Assembly: GCA_032622095.1 (NCBI GenBank)
Contig: CP136065.1
Span: 247,875,474 to 247,939,473, forward strand
DNA length: 64,000 nt
Direction: 5' to 3'
Source: Siphonodentalium dalli
Taxonomy: Eukaryota; Mollusca; Scaphopoda; Gadilida; Siphonodentaliidae
Part shown: positions 1 through 10,399 of the stretch, piece after piece
Layout: every line of letters begins with the position of its first letter
Position numbering within the stretch: the stretch's first letter is position 1
Made by a program: the position numbers and the translations under genes
Notes under the pieces: generated by a model
Seen by the model: the letters and a program-made list of their open reading frames with translations, nothing else
Told to the model about the DNA's origin: nothing
The model's database searches: none

Positions 1-144
1 ATATCGCTACCTTATTGTTAAGTTAATCCTGGGAGGGAGAAATATCTCACCTATGATGGCCAGCAATTAAATTATAAAAGAGACCCTGTTCATTGAGAGT
101 CACAATGGCTGTAAATTCATTATAGATCCTTGTGAGTCAGTGCG

Positions 145-385
145 ACTGCTGTGGGTCCCGGTGATAATTATCACACCCCCTTCCCTTTTATGTTCGTCTC
201 TGCTGTTTTCTGAGGATAAATATATACTCTGTAACCATAAGTTCATAACACCTAGATACAAATGGGGCGAGGTTTGCTCAATATGCCCCAGGGTGTTACA
301 AGACTCAGTATTGTTCCTCGGGATCTGCTGTCAAAAATCTATATACCTAAATTGAGTAATGTTTGACTCGTTGGTTCTCGTGGGA
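145..385. repeat. Copy 1 of a diverged local duplication
   Basis: This stretch aligns with 1615-1870. Shared landmarks in the same order are a CACCCCCTT block, a TTTCTC/TTTTCT-AGACAAATATA-like segment, ATACAAATGGG, and a TATAxACCTA segment near the right end. A second shorter pair lies at 400-470 and 1001-1065, sharing GATTGGAAAAAGA and TGTAACCATTAA. No coding potential is visible. It is a diverged dispersed or segmental repeat of unknown class. Confidence 0.5.
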
Positions 386-576
386 ATAATTGAGATGAAA
401 AACATCTTGATTGGAAAAAGAAGCTTCATTGAAACCCACAATGAATTTATGTTGTAACCATTAATGGATTCACTAATTCCAGACCTCCAGTTGACATCAT
501 TTAAGAAATGTATTAAATTGACTGTCACACCCCATATTGGCTTTTTGTTGCTATATTTAATTTTAAATATTTATAA

Positions 577-809
577 CCCTTTGATGACTGCAGCTTCTTG
601 AAATTTTGAGAAAACCCTGTGCCAATGCATTCTCTTATATATGCGAGTCTCCCATAGGGAGATAAAAGAGAATACATTGGCCCAACAGTATTTACCTTGA
701 CCTTGTTAAGCCAGCGCATTCTCTTACATATGGGAGACTCGCATATATGATAATGCACTGGCACAGGATCTTTAATGCTGCACCAGCACAGCTCCTATCA
801 TGAAAGGGA
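577..809 (+). mobile_element. TTAA-type MITE, family B
   Basis: The left end reads CCCTTTGATGAC and the right end is its inverted counterpart (TCATGAAAGGGA) followed by TTAA at 810-813; the left flank is a mutated ATAA. Inside are two palindromic blocks sharing the GTGCCAATGCATTCTC core seen elsewhere in the window. There is no reading frame for a transposase. CCC-starting inverted ends with TTAA duplications are the known signature of piggyBac-type elements, so this is a probable non-autonomous piggyBac-like copy. Confidence 0.6.
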
Positions 810-1614
810 TTAATGCAACAGCAAATTAAAAGCCTGAATTATGAACCCATCCTATGACCTATTGTAAAAAAATAAATATAATTTGTTATTGCTTACTGGA
901 AGTATGGGTTATCAACATAACACTGAAATCTTGCTAAAATTTAACTTATCAGCGAGCGACCACATGATTTTGATAAGTCCAGCACACCTAGAAACAATTG
1001 ATTGGAAAAAGAGGCATCATTGAAAACCAAACTGAATTGTGCTGTAACCATTAAAGACATATGTGATTATTTAACTATATTCAAAGTCATGGTCCACCCC
1101 TTTAAATATGATGTATCTCGTCCCTGAGCTTTCTGTATATATCGGGGGGGGGGGGTATAATATTAGAACTTTTATTCAGAGAAACCATTCCACAAGAGCT
1201 TGTGTCTCAAAAAAACATTTAAATTCGAAAAAATTTGAAAGTTACTGCTTCGAACAGAATTTTTTTTAATGAAATTCTATATTTTGAAATAACTTTCATT
1301 GAAATTTGTATAACTCTATAGAGGTTTTTCGTATGTGTTTTTAGGGGAAATAATAATGCAAATGTGCTATTATTTTGCTGTCATTAGAATTGTCGGGCAA
1401 CGATAGGGTGTATGTTTTAATTATAATTTTGTGTGTTTTCTCAATTAAAAGTACAAAAAAGACCTAATTTGATATCAAGAAAATGTAATTTAAAACTCAG
1501 AAGTTTTCTCAAATCAACTCTGAAATCCAGCTAATATATATTGCTTATCAAACACCATAGAATTTTTGTATTGAATTAAGTGATTAACAATTGATTCTAT
1601 AAGACTCTTTATGA

Positions 1615-1870
1615 TTTGGCTACACCCCCTTAGAGAGTGCTAATGGTGTTAATTGTTACATGGTAACTACCCCTTTGATGTTCCTCATTGAAACTTTCTC
1701 AAGACAAATATATGGTTTACTCATATAAACACATCACACTTAAATACAAATGGGCCCCCTGAGGCACAGCTACCCCAGAGATTCCATGAATGCTCAATAG
1801 TGCTCTTGTGGGACCTAGTGTCAAACATTTATACACCTAGTTGAAGTAAATTTTTGGTTCCCATGGGTTT
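1615..1870. repeat. Copy 2 of a diverged local duplication
   Basis: Partner of 145-385, in the same orientation, about 1.47 kb away. Divergence is substantial, so this is an old duplication or two copies of one dispersed repeat. Nothing coding is visible. Confidence 0.5.
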
Positions 1871-2096
1871 CACTGACAAGAAAATCTATTAAGAGAACTT
1901 TATCTAAAACTTTGAAGTTGAAGAATGTATCATGGTAACTCTAGTACATTTTGACAGTAAATTATATTAAAATGCTATATTCCCATTACTATTTTCAAGT
2001 TAATGGTTGCATTTTCATTTTCTCACCAAAAAATCCTTAAAATCCAAGGGTTATGGAAGTACTGAGGGACGCAACTTTGAGAAGTGCATAAATTAA

Positions 2097-2440
2097 AGGG
2101 GTACTGTACACTAAATCCGACCATTTATGTGAACATCTCCTTTTATACTCAAAAGAATATATGCAACAAATGATTGAATTTAAGCCATGGATTAGCACAA
2201 AATACAGTCAAGTGCTCTATGAACGATGCAAACAACTTGTTAATTATGATAAAAATAATTTTATGACTCCAGTCATAAATTCATTTTCGTTATAATTACC
2301 ATGTTTTACACCATTCATAAAGTAAATGAGTGTATTTTGCACTCATCCATTGCTCAAATTCATTCATTTGTTGCATATATTCTGTTGAGTGTTAAAGGAG
2401 ATGGTCCCATAAATGGTTGGATTTAGTGTACAGTACCCCT
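2097..2440. mobile_element. 344-bp fold-back MITE flanked by TTAA
   Basis: It is bounded by TTAA at 2093-2096 and 2441-2444. The left end AGGGGTACTGTACACTAAAT is the reverse complement of the right end apart from a few mismatches. The inverted similarity continues inward for more than 100 bp on each side, through AACTCAACAG/AATATATGCAACAAATGA, so most of the element can fold back on itself. No ORF. The TTAA duplication points to a piggyBac-like or Kolobok-like mobiliser. Confidence 0.8.
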
Positions 2441-2444
2441 TTAA

Positions 2445-2826
2445 CCCTTTACCCAACAAACCGGCCAAAACCGGCCAAATAAAGCTTCAACAGCCTAAAA
2501 TATCTTCGGTCTGTCTCAATAGAACCATACAAATATGGATATCATTGGAACCGGCTCCTTGACCACATTGTGATAGTTACAGTTATGCCCTGTGCCAATG
2601 CATTCTCTTATATATGCGAGTCGACCATAGGTCGCCTCGCATATATAAGAGAATGCATTGGCCTAAAAAAAATCTTTTTTTACCATTTTTTCTTACATTC
2701 TTTAACAATTTTATAATTTTTAATGTGTTAAGCCAATGCATTCTCTTATATATGCGAGGCGACCTATGGTCGACTCGCATATATAAGAGAATGCATTGGC
2801 ACAGGGCCGTTCTGTTGGGTATAGGG
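2445..2826 (+). mobile_element. 382-bp TTAA MITE, family A, copy 1
   Basis: Termini are CCCTTTACCCAACA and TGTTGGGTATAGGG, with TTAA at 2441-2444 and 2827-2830. Inside are two near-perfect palindromes of about 75 bp (about 2583-2662 and 2730-2806) built on TGCCAATGCATTCTC and TATATGCGAGTCGACC. They are themselves inverted relative to each other around an A/T-rich spacer. The short ORFs here on both strands merely read the palindrome. The left TTAA is also the right TTAA of the preceding element. A second copy of identical length lies inverted at 36988-37369. Confidence 0.85.
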
Positions 2827-3644
2827 TTAAGCATTTCTACAGGTACCAGTCAAGGGCAAGAAGGGTTGAAGGGTTGAAGCCGCTGCATGTTCCCCCCACC
2901 CCACTCTCATCGCCCTTCACAAATCTTATCATTATGTACACTTTTGCCAAGAATGTGATATTGTAGAAAACAAGACATAACACAAGAGTGTAGATACTTA
3001 AGGGTCAGACCAATATATTCTGGTATTTCAAAATGGATTTTCTCAAAATCTGCCAGGAATTTCTTTGCGAAATTTGGTGTGATTATTATGTGACCATCGA
3101 CCCAATGGATATTATTATCTCATTTACTTTACTTTTATGGCATGAAAACTATTTAAAATTTCACTGTTTTCAGGTACAAAGAACTTCTTTAAAATATAAT
3201 TTTTTCCAAAGTGCAGTTCATGTATCCATGATATCATATCTCAAGATCATGAGAGGAGACTTAATTATTCTTGATTCATGAAATGTATTGATTATTTTCC
3301 TTTAGAAAGGCAACTGCCCATAAATAATTTTCTATATTTGAGAATTTTCATCTGATGCCTGTTGATCAACGAAAAATTGGGAGGAGATTAGTTGTGGGTC
3401 ATGGATTCATAACCAAGTTAAAGCTGACTACCAGCTAGATCCAGAAGAATTCTTTGTTGAAAATCTCTTGCCATTTTTGGCTGAATTTATGAAAAATGTG
3501 CGTCTTCCCCTTAAATATATTGCACCACATTTTGATGTTTCCTGATTTGAAAGAATTGGCTTGTTAAAACCTCTTTGTTTTTACACTCATAAATTATTTT
3601 AGTTAGCAGACTCTGCAATCTGTAAATTCACTAAATGTTTCATA

Positions 3645-3735
3645 GTTAAAAAAAATACTCAAGCAGTGATGACTGACATTTGATGAATACAGATTAATCA
3701 CAAATGAGATTCAATTGTCACGAATCAACAGGAGT
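3645..3735. repeat. Direct repeat of about 90 bp, copy 1
   Basis: The block starting near AAAAAAAATACTCAAGCAG and running through GATGACTGACATTTGATG and TTGTCACGAATCA recurs with small changes at 4764-4850. The second copy directly follows the TTAA element at 4327-4751. Unclassified. Confidence 0.6.
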
Positions 3736-4134
3736 CTGTGTTAATGTTTTAGTGTCACACTTTGCCTCCTTTCCCCCCAGGGTGGCTGGAAGTATCAAGG
3801 GAGCGGGTGTTAATTTTGTAATATATGGTTTTTAGTAGCTGTTTGAACAAGCTTTAGTAAAAATTGGCATGTTTTATTCATTCTAAATCAACTATTAAGG
3901 GCAGGCTTTGTAAAATTTAAATACTTTTTATACATCATTGCAAAGCTAAATTGATTCCCATTTATTCATTTGTGCGGATGTTAGATTGTAAGTTCATGAA
4001 TGCTGTTTAGTGAACATATAATCTGAACATTCATATGAGTGAGTCGGAATACATAGGGTGTTTTTACGTGGCTGTCATCTGTTTGATTTTCTGAAAACTC
4101 TAAAAATGAAGAATAGATTGTTTCAACTATACTT

Positions 4135-4200
4135 TAACCATTGCTTTACTTAATGGATTCTCCCAGTCAGTTAAAAAGTGTACATTGAAATGATCTATTC
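4135..4200 (+). mobile_element. Fragment of TTAA MITE family F (left part)
   Basis: It starts TTAACCATTGC and continues ATGGATTCTCCCAGTCAGTT, matching the family F copies at 7972, 8768 and 30022. The matching right half, GTCGTTTGTTGAACTTATTA to AGAAAGGGTTGAG, appears at about 5207-5275. The two halves may be one copy split by later insertions, including the 425-bp element between them. Confidence 0.5.
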
Positions 4201-4326
4201 ATTTGTAGGGATGATAAGGTGATAAATGCAAATAAATAAGTGCAGAAGCTAATAAACTAATAAATAAATAATAACAAGTTTTGTTTTTATTAAGGTGACA
4301 CCAATTGCATTTAATAGTATGCTTAA

Positions 4327-4751
4327 AGGTACTAAATCCGATCAGACGCTCTTAAATTACTATTTCTTTGGCTTCGGGGGTAAAAAATATTTGATTTGAG
4401 TCAAGGAACCCACCCATCAAAGCTCAGAGTGATAAGATATTGATTTTTGTTGTTTGTTATTTCTCGAGATGTGTAATAATGTGGCCCAGAAACACATGGT
4501 CAAACGGAGGGTCTCGGACAAAATTGCAGATGAAGATGGATAACTTTAAAATCAAGTGGTAATACAGTCATATTTTGTTGAATTTTTTTTTATAAATAAA
4601 AAGTTTTGGGAAATTTGATACCATAGTTGACAGTGGTTAGCATTATTTTGTTGCAATAAATCGATTCTGATAACTGAAGCGAATTTTGAAGAAATGTTGT
4701 TGTTGTTGTATCTTTGATGGTATGGGGACCATCTGTTCGGATCGAGTACCT
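4327..4751 (+). mobile_element. 425-bp TTAA MITE, copy 1
   Basis: It is flanked by TTAA at 4323-4326 and 4752-4755. The ends are inverted repeats: AGGTACTAAATCCGATCAGA on the left and the complement of GATCGAGTACCT on the right. The interior carries a conserved TTTGGCTTCGGGGG block and a GGGTCTCGGACAAAATTGC block, both found again at 34986-35437, 60972-61399 and 63875 to the window end. No transposase frame; non-autonomous. Confidence 0.85.
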
Positions 4752-4763
4752 TTAATCTTTCAT

Positions 4764-4850
4764 AAATAAAAAAAACTCAAGCAGAGATGACTGACATTTG
4801 ATGAATACAGATTATTCAAAAATGAGTTAAATTGTCACCGATCATCAGGG
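4764..4850. repeat. Direct repeat of about 90 bp, copy 2
   Basis: Partner of 3645-3735 (shared GATGACTGACATTTGATG). It is followed by GTCGTTTGTTGAACTTAT, a family F motif. Confidence 0.6.
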
Positions 4851-5279
4851 GTCGTTTGTTGAACTTATATATCTTTATTGCCTCCATTAAGGAGAGTGGT
4901 TGTTTATACAATACTATTTACGTTTGGATAATCAAAATACTACACAATACAGTTATATACATTTGAGACGATGGATATGACTAATGCGCTAATTGCAGAC
5001 AGTCCTCGATAAAGTGTTATACCCTCACAAGTTGGCACAAGTGATACAAAAACAAGGCAGTGTCGATGATAACGCTGTCCAGTGACAATGCTATTTCTGT
5101 GTGAATGGGCACAGGTTGACCTCCCAGTATGAGGGCCATCATTTGCTGCATAGATAATGAGTCCAGGAAGAGGTATATTCTGATGCCATATTTGTCAGGG
5201 GTCGTTTGTTGAACTTATTATGTGAACATTTCCTTTGGGATAACTATTTGTCAATGATACTTTAGTATAGAAAGGGTTG

Positions 5280-7185
5280 AGAACTAAACAGGAAATCCTT
5301 TCAGACTTCTATGGGTTAAACCATGACCACCTCTTTAATTGTCATTGAGAATCTTTTGTTTTCACTGCACTTTTAGTGACATGGTGTGAATTGACTTGCA
5401 CATTGTATTTTTATACCTGCCAATGTGCAGCACTCTATAGACAAATACAACCCAAGCTGTCAAAGCATCATCGCACGTGTGTATGAATGGACGGAAGTTT
5501 GCAGAAAATGCCCTCCAGGTATTTCAGACCATTCCACAAAGTTTGCATATAAGACTGGTATTTAGATAGGTCCAGTAAACCTAGGTAAGAACATGAACTG
5601 CATTTGTTTATAAACCATAGGTCTTGGGGAATAATTTCTTAGTTTTCATGGGATTTTTCATGTGTACACTCCATCACAGTGTGAAGTGTGCATTGAATTC
5701 TTATGTTAGCCAGAGTGACTTTAACCCATCAAATTCAGAACAGATTTTCCCATTCAGTTTTGAAATTATACATTTGAGCTGGCCAGGGACGCCGGAGAAG
5801 AGGATATGCCGGGCACTTGCCCCATTTGCCCTGGCACAGGGGAGTCCTGTGGGTACCCAAAAAAGTACCATCCTGACTGGTTTGCCCCCTTGCCCTTTGG
5901 TGCTTCTGGCATCCCTGGAGCTGGCTGTTATTTATCTGTAGGGAAGCTCAGATAATATGAGCAGACAACATGTAATGGTAGACCTATGGATTGCCATTCA
6001 TTTATATGTAGCTATATTTGTTGCACTTCCACATCCCTACAAAGTATTCAGTCACCAAAAAGTTAATTTTATTGCTAATTTAATCCTATGGTCTTTCCTG
6101 TTCCTTTATTTTCATATCAAATATATAAATAAATTGGTAGATAATTCTATACTTCAAAATATATACCAAGGACATACCAAACATTTCAAAATACACTACA
6201 TTCTATATAAAAAGCAATAATGGTTTTAAATTAAATTAGACTGCACTCCTGAATTGGTATACAACAGACTTAATTTCAGAGAAAACAAAATGGACATTTA
6301 TTTAACTACAATCTCAAACACATAAAAATATTTTACCATTTACTCTTTCTTTCCAGGTTTTGCTTTCCTCAACTTTTGGATGGAAACATGATTTCTCATT
6401 TGATAGCTGGCTTCTAAATAACTTCCCTAAAGGTACTCTAAATTATTTTAATCATTTCCTTAAAATTATGAACTCATTCACCTTTGAACGAGGAAAACCT
6501 TTTATTCCCTGTCATCATGTTTCATTTCTTACATTCTTTGATCTTTACATTGTTTTATTCTTCAATTGAACTCAGTGACTGAATCATGAAAGAATACATT
6601 GTATGAAAGGAAGGCAGAGATCTCTCGTTCAGATTTATTTAAACAATAGTTATTTCAAATGAAATAAACCCAGATCACATTAATTTTGCATTTATCAAAG
6701 AATATTCTTGAAGCTACAAAATCAAAGCTTTAAAACATGGAAGACTAGCTGGTCACAATTATGTCGCTTCTGTCTCTTCTCCCACTATCTATCTATATCT
6801 CTCTATTTCTCTCTCTCTCTTTCTTCCTAGCTATCTCCTCACCCCTGAGACTCTCGACATTATTGCTACCAATATAATATTTCACATTTGGTTCATGAAT
6901 ATTGTGTATTATTACATTAACTCTGTTCCTTTCCCAACTTCTCTTCTCTCTCTCTCTCTCTCCTTCTCTCTCTCGGTTTCTCTAGACACCATCAATACAT
7001 GTATCTCTTTCCAACATTCTATTTCCAATCCTTCCTGTCCAATCCTCCCTCTGCACTTAATGGAGAAAAAAAAAGAGAAAAAAACTTAACATAAGCCCCT
7101 GGATTGTTGGTTAATCCCATTTCCAATCATTCTGTTTATGTATACATGCACTATGTTTACTTTTGTTTAATAATTGATGTTATTT
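5280..7185. other. No supported gene; low-complexity CT tracts
   Basis: The reading frames here lack recognisable domains and have no convincing splice context. A GC-richer patch at about 5780-5940 (GCCAGGGACGCCGG, then CTTGCCCC repeats) stands out from the AT-rich surroundings but I cannot assign it. CT-rich simple sequence lies at about 6781-6832 and 6944-6986. Confidence 0.6.
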
Positions 7186-7190
7186 ACCTA

Positions 7191-7355
7191 CAGTAATGCC
7201 CTAATTAATCGACTGCTTAACCACAGCAGAATTATGGGTAACTTTTCGGGGAGAGCTTTCCGATGAATGGCAACAAGCCATATTTCCGACTAAATCCTGA
7301 AAAGTTACCCATAATTCTGCTGTGGTTAAGTAGTCGATTAATTAGGACATTACTG
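7191..7355. mobile_element. TA-flanked MITE, family D, copy 1
   Basis: Ends CAGTAATGCCCTAATTAATC and the inverse ending CATTACTG are flanked by TA at 7189-7190 and 7356-7357. Almost the whole element is an inverted repeat, including AACCACAGCAGAATTATGGG on one arm and its complement on the other. CAGT-type ends with TA duplications are typical of pogo/Tigger and Tc1/mariner elements. No coding capacity. Confidence 0.85.
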
Positions 7356-7971
7356 TACATGTATGCTATCATGATTGATGTTATTTATCTACATGTATGC
7401 TATCAGGATTGGAAAATAAATATGTTTACACTAATGAATGTTTTGAAAGCCACTTCAATGTACTGTTATTAGCAGGGATCTAGATGCATACTCCCCTACA
7501 CTGAATAACCTGTTGTCATTTCACGGTGAGGTGTTGGATTTGGGGTTAACAGAGCCTATTCTAAGCAGGGACCTGAATACAATAGTTGGGAAGCTGAGTA
7601 ACTTTATCACAAAAAACTGGCTCAATTTAGTGTAAATTTATGTGCCAAAATTAGGGGAATTAAAGCCCTATTGTGTACCATAATTATTAGAATGATGTGA
7701 ATGGCTGTGATTCAGTGGTTGTTATGGAATCCTTGTTGACAGAGAATATTCTGGTCAGTGAACTGGAAGGAAACTAGACAGGTCTAATTCACAAACTTCT
7801 ATCTTAAAATGTTAGGCCTATAATGGCTACTGAAGCAGATTCATATAATCTCTCTATTATAGTGCGTTTCCTGTGACTATAAATCATCCCCTCTTCTGGA
7901 AGTTGTGCCCTTGGTGGCTTCTGGCTTGCCTTTATACAGTAAAATTTATGTGCCAACGTGATAAGAATTAA

Positions 7972-8208
7972 CCCTTTCTTTACTAAATACTCACTGACAA
8001 GTAGTTCCCCTAGGAAATATTCAGATAATAAATTCAACTACTTATTATCTGAGCATTTCCCACCAATGAATATGAATGTTAATATTCTTATCTTATTGTA
8101 CCTCTTGTCATCTGCTCATTTCCCCTGAACACCCTCCAAATGAATAATAGACCATTCCAATCTATTCTTTTATAACTGGGTGGGAGAATTCATTTAAAAA
8201 AGAAAGGG
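7972..8208 (-). mobile_element. TTAA MITE, family F, 237 bp
   Basis: It is flanked by TTAA at 7968-7971 and 8209-8212. Left end CCCTTTCTTTACTAAATACT, right end the inverse (AGAAAGGG). Interior motifs TTATTATCTGAGCATTTCCC and GGGAGAATTCATTT (seen as AATGGATTCTCCC in other copies) define the family. Non-coding. Confidence 0.8.
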
Positions 8209-8643
8209 TTAAAGTCATTCTGGGTACCATACTCATTTGATTCATATTAATGTGCGCTATTTAATGGTAGTTAGGTGATGCATTTTGACAGAATCTACTG
8301 AACATGGAACTGTATGAATAACAGGCAGGTCAAAATTAAGAACCTCTATCTTCAGCTGATTCATATGATCTGTATGACCTCTCACATCACTAAGATGTGA
8401 CCTCTCACCTTGCCATTCACACCTTATTAATCAGTTGAGTCAGGGATTATTTTAATTCTAGCCTCGGGTCGTCGGATTATGCCGGACACTGCGGACCCCG
8501 AGGCCGGATTTGTGGACCATAATTAATATTGTTAGCGGCTGGGCAGCTGCCCATCGGACGAAGTGTGAAGACATTTGTTCACCAATTAGATTTCAGGATG
8601 GATTCTCCGGTCCATGTAATTTATCAATCTCATCTTGTATTAG

Positions 8644-9165
8644 GATTTTCTTCCAATATTTGTCACACTGTAATTTAATCCCTCCTTGGGAATTATGGAC
8701 TGAGATCTGATGTTTAAGTGGAATAGCTACAGTGAGGCCTATAGTTGCTTTCTGTATCTGAGATTAACCATTTCTATACTAAAGCATCATTGATGATGAT
8801 AGGTCGTTTGTTGAACTTATTATCTGAACATTTCCCACCAATGAATATGAATCATTTTGTACTATCTGTTTTTCTGCCTGTTGTCTGCTTTTATTACCTG
8901 AACACCCCTCCAAATGATTAATAAACTGTTCCAGTGCATACTTTTATAATTGACTGGGAGAATCCATTTAGTATAAAAAGGGTTAAATTATTCACCTATA
9001 ACTGAACAAGAGATTTACACACTCTGATCATAAAGCAACATGTTGGAAGGAGAAAGTTTTTTCTCAAAATTATACGAGGCGGAACAGGGCGGGGGGCATC
9101 TAGGGGCATCATCTCCAGCCCTTCTTGTCTTGGACGCCTGTACAAATATCGTACTTTCTTCCCTT
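8644..9165 (+). repeat. Local duplication, unit 1 (occupied by a MITE)
   Basis: GATTTTCTTCCAATATTTGT through TTTCTGTATCTGAG, then after the inserted element ATTATTCACCTA, AAGCAACATGTTGGAAG and GCCTGTACAAATA, aligns with 9241-9520. The two units are direct repeats about 600 bp apart. Unit 1 differs chiefly by carrying the family F element at a TTAA. Confidence 0.8.
8768..8982 (-). mobile_element. TTAA MITE, family F, 215 bp, with known empty site
   Basis: It lies between TTAA at 8764-8767 and 8983-8986. In the duplicate unit at 9241-9520 the matching position reads CTGAGCTTAAATCATTCACC with a single TTAA (9347-9350) and no insert. The element's limits and its TTAA duplication are therefore shown by comparison within the window. 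Inner motifs TTATTATCTGAACATTTCCC and GGGAGAATCCATTTAGTATA match the other family F copies. Confidence 0.9.
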
Positions 9166-9240
9166 CTTTGAATTTTAGTGCATCCAACACCCTGATCCAA
9201 TGTTGCTATCAATCTTTTCATGTGTCAGTATGTTCTATTT

Positions 9241-9520
9241 GATTTTCTTCCAATATTTGTCACACTGTAATTTAATACCTCCTTGGGGAATTATGGACTG
9301 GGATCTGATAGCTACAGTGAAACCTAGTTGCTTTCTGTATCTGAGCTTAAATCATTCACCTAATGGAAGAAGAGAGTCACAACCCGGATCACAAAGCATC
9401 GTGTTGGAAGTAAAATGTTTTCTTATCAATATTATCCTTGGCAGAGTCAACAGAACAGGTTTAGATGCAGTGGCTCTAGCCCCTTGCCCTTGAATTTGCC
9501 TGTACAAATAACTTACATGG
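9241..9520 (+). repeat. Local duplication, unit 2 (empty site)
   Basis: Partner of 8644-9165, holding the unoccupied TTAA. The shared blocks run in the same order and orientation, ending near GCCTGTACAAATA. Confidence 0.8.
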
Positions 9521-9608
9521 AGAAAAGTTCCCTTTTCAAAGTTATGCCCCTTGCCCTTCAACCACCCCTGAATCAGGGTTCCCAAAATGTAGATTGTCAT
9601 GTTTTCTC

Positions 9609-9759
9609 CAAGCCTTGAAATAGTGTGCCTGTCATTTGCAGAATGAGGTTCCCAGAGGGTGAATTTGGTGATGATAGCCCGCTATGCGGGGTAGCATCAC
9701 TAAATTCACCCTCTGGGGACCTCATTCTGCAAATGACAGACACACTATTTCAAGGCTTG
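9609..9759. mobile_element. hAT-like MITE, family C, 151 bp, 8-bp duplication
   Basis: The inverted ends CAAGCCTTGAAATAGTGTG and CACTATTTCAAGGCTTG are flanked by identical 8-bp sequences GTTTTCTC (9601-9608 and 9760-9767). Internally it is one long palindrome, with GAGGTTCCCAGAGGGTGAAT on one arm and its complement on the other. Eight-bp target duplications are characteristic of hAT transposons. A copy of exactly the same length, with its own 8-bp duplication, lies at 38681-38831. Confidence 0.9.
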
Positions 9760-9773
9760 GTTTTCTCCATTAA

Positions 9774-9840
9774 CCCTTTCATGACAGGAGCTGTGCTGGT
9801 GCAGCATTAAAGAACCTGTGCAAGGTCAAGGTAAATATGG
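9774..9840 (-). mobile_element. Fragment of TTAA MITE family B
   Basis: TTAA at 9770-9773 is followed by CCCTTTCATGACAGGAGCTG, CTGGTGCAGCATTAAAGA and CCTGTGCAAGGTCAAGGTAA. This is the inverse of the right half of the family B copy at 577-809. It breaks off at a family C remnant near 9845. Confidence 0.7.
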
Positions 9841-9844
9841 TTTG

Positions 9845-10119
9845 GCCACCGTGCGGGATAGCGTCACTAAATTCACTCTCTGGGGAACTCATTCTGCAAA
9901 TGACAGACACACTATATTCAGGCTTGTTCCTTGAATAGAAGTAACTAAACACAATGTTAATTGGAGTCTATAGATGCTTCCCAGAAGATGAGGCCTAAGC
10001 AAAATGAGGTACCCAAAGGGTGAATTTGGTGATGCTAGCTTGCTTTGCAGGGGTAGTATCACTAAACTCACCCTCTGGGGACCTCATTCTGCAATGACAG
10101 ACACACTACTTCAAGGATT
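9845..10119. mobile_element. Two broken family C copies
   Basis: A right half (TCACTAAATTCACTCTCTGG to CAGGCTTG) lies at about 9845-9925. At about 9990-10119 a second copy is truncated on its left at CTAAGCAAAATGAGG. The 60 bp left of that truncation (ACAATGTTAATT to CCCAGAAGATGAGG) recurs at 21530-21590 beside another family C fragment, so it probably belongs to a longer relative. Confidence 0.65.
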
Positions 10120-10122
10120 GGA

Positions 10123-10376
10123 CAAGTCTTGAAATAGTGTGTCTGTCATTTGCAGAATGAGGTTCCCAGAGGGTGAATTTAGTGATGCCACCCTGCATAG
10201 CGGGCTAGCATCACCAAATTCACTTTCTGGGAACCTCATTCTGCTGAGGTGTAAGCAGAATGAGGTCCCCAGAGGGTGAATTTGGTGATGCTAGCCCGCT
10301 ATGAGGGGTAGCATCACTAAATTCACCCTCTGGGGACCTCATTCTGCAAATGACAAACGCACTATTTCAAGGCTTG
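10123..10376. mobile_element. Family C copy with doubled palindromic core
   Basis: Ends CAAGTCTTGAAATAGTGTG and TTTCAAGGCTTG are flanked by a 9-bp direct repeat AGGATTGGA (10114-10122 and 10377-10385). It is 254 bp rather than 151 bp because the central palindrome occurs twice, joined by GCTGAGGTGTAAGCAG. The left flank overlaps the last bases of the preceding family C copy, so this insertion landed at the end of a relative. Confidence 0.75.
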
Positions 10377-10399
10377 AGGATTGGACAAGAAGAGCAATT

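Noticed and set aside
2583..2877. Paired frames of about 85 codons on both strands
   Set aside because: The same peptide on both strands is the consequence of the palindromes in the family A element.
4135..5275. LTR retrotransposon suggested by direct repeats at 3645 and 4764
   Set aside because: No TG..CA ends, primer-binding site, polypurine tract or gag/pol frames; the repeats are only about 90 bp.
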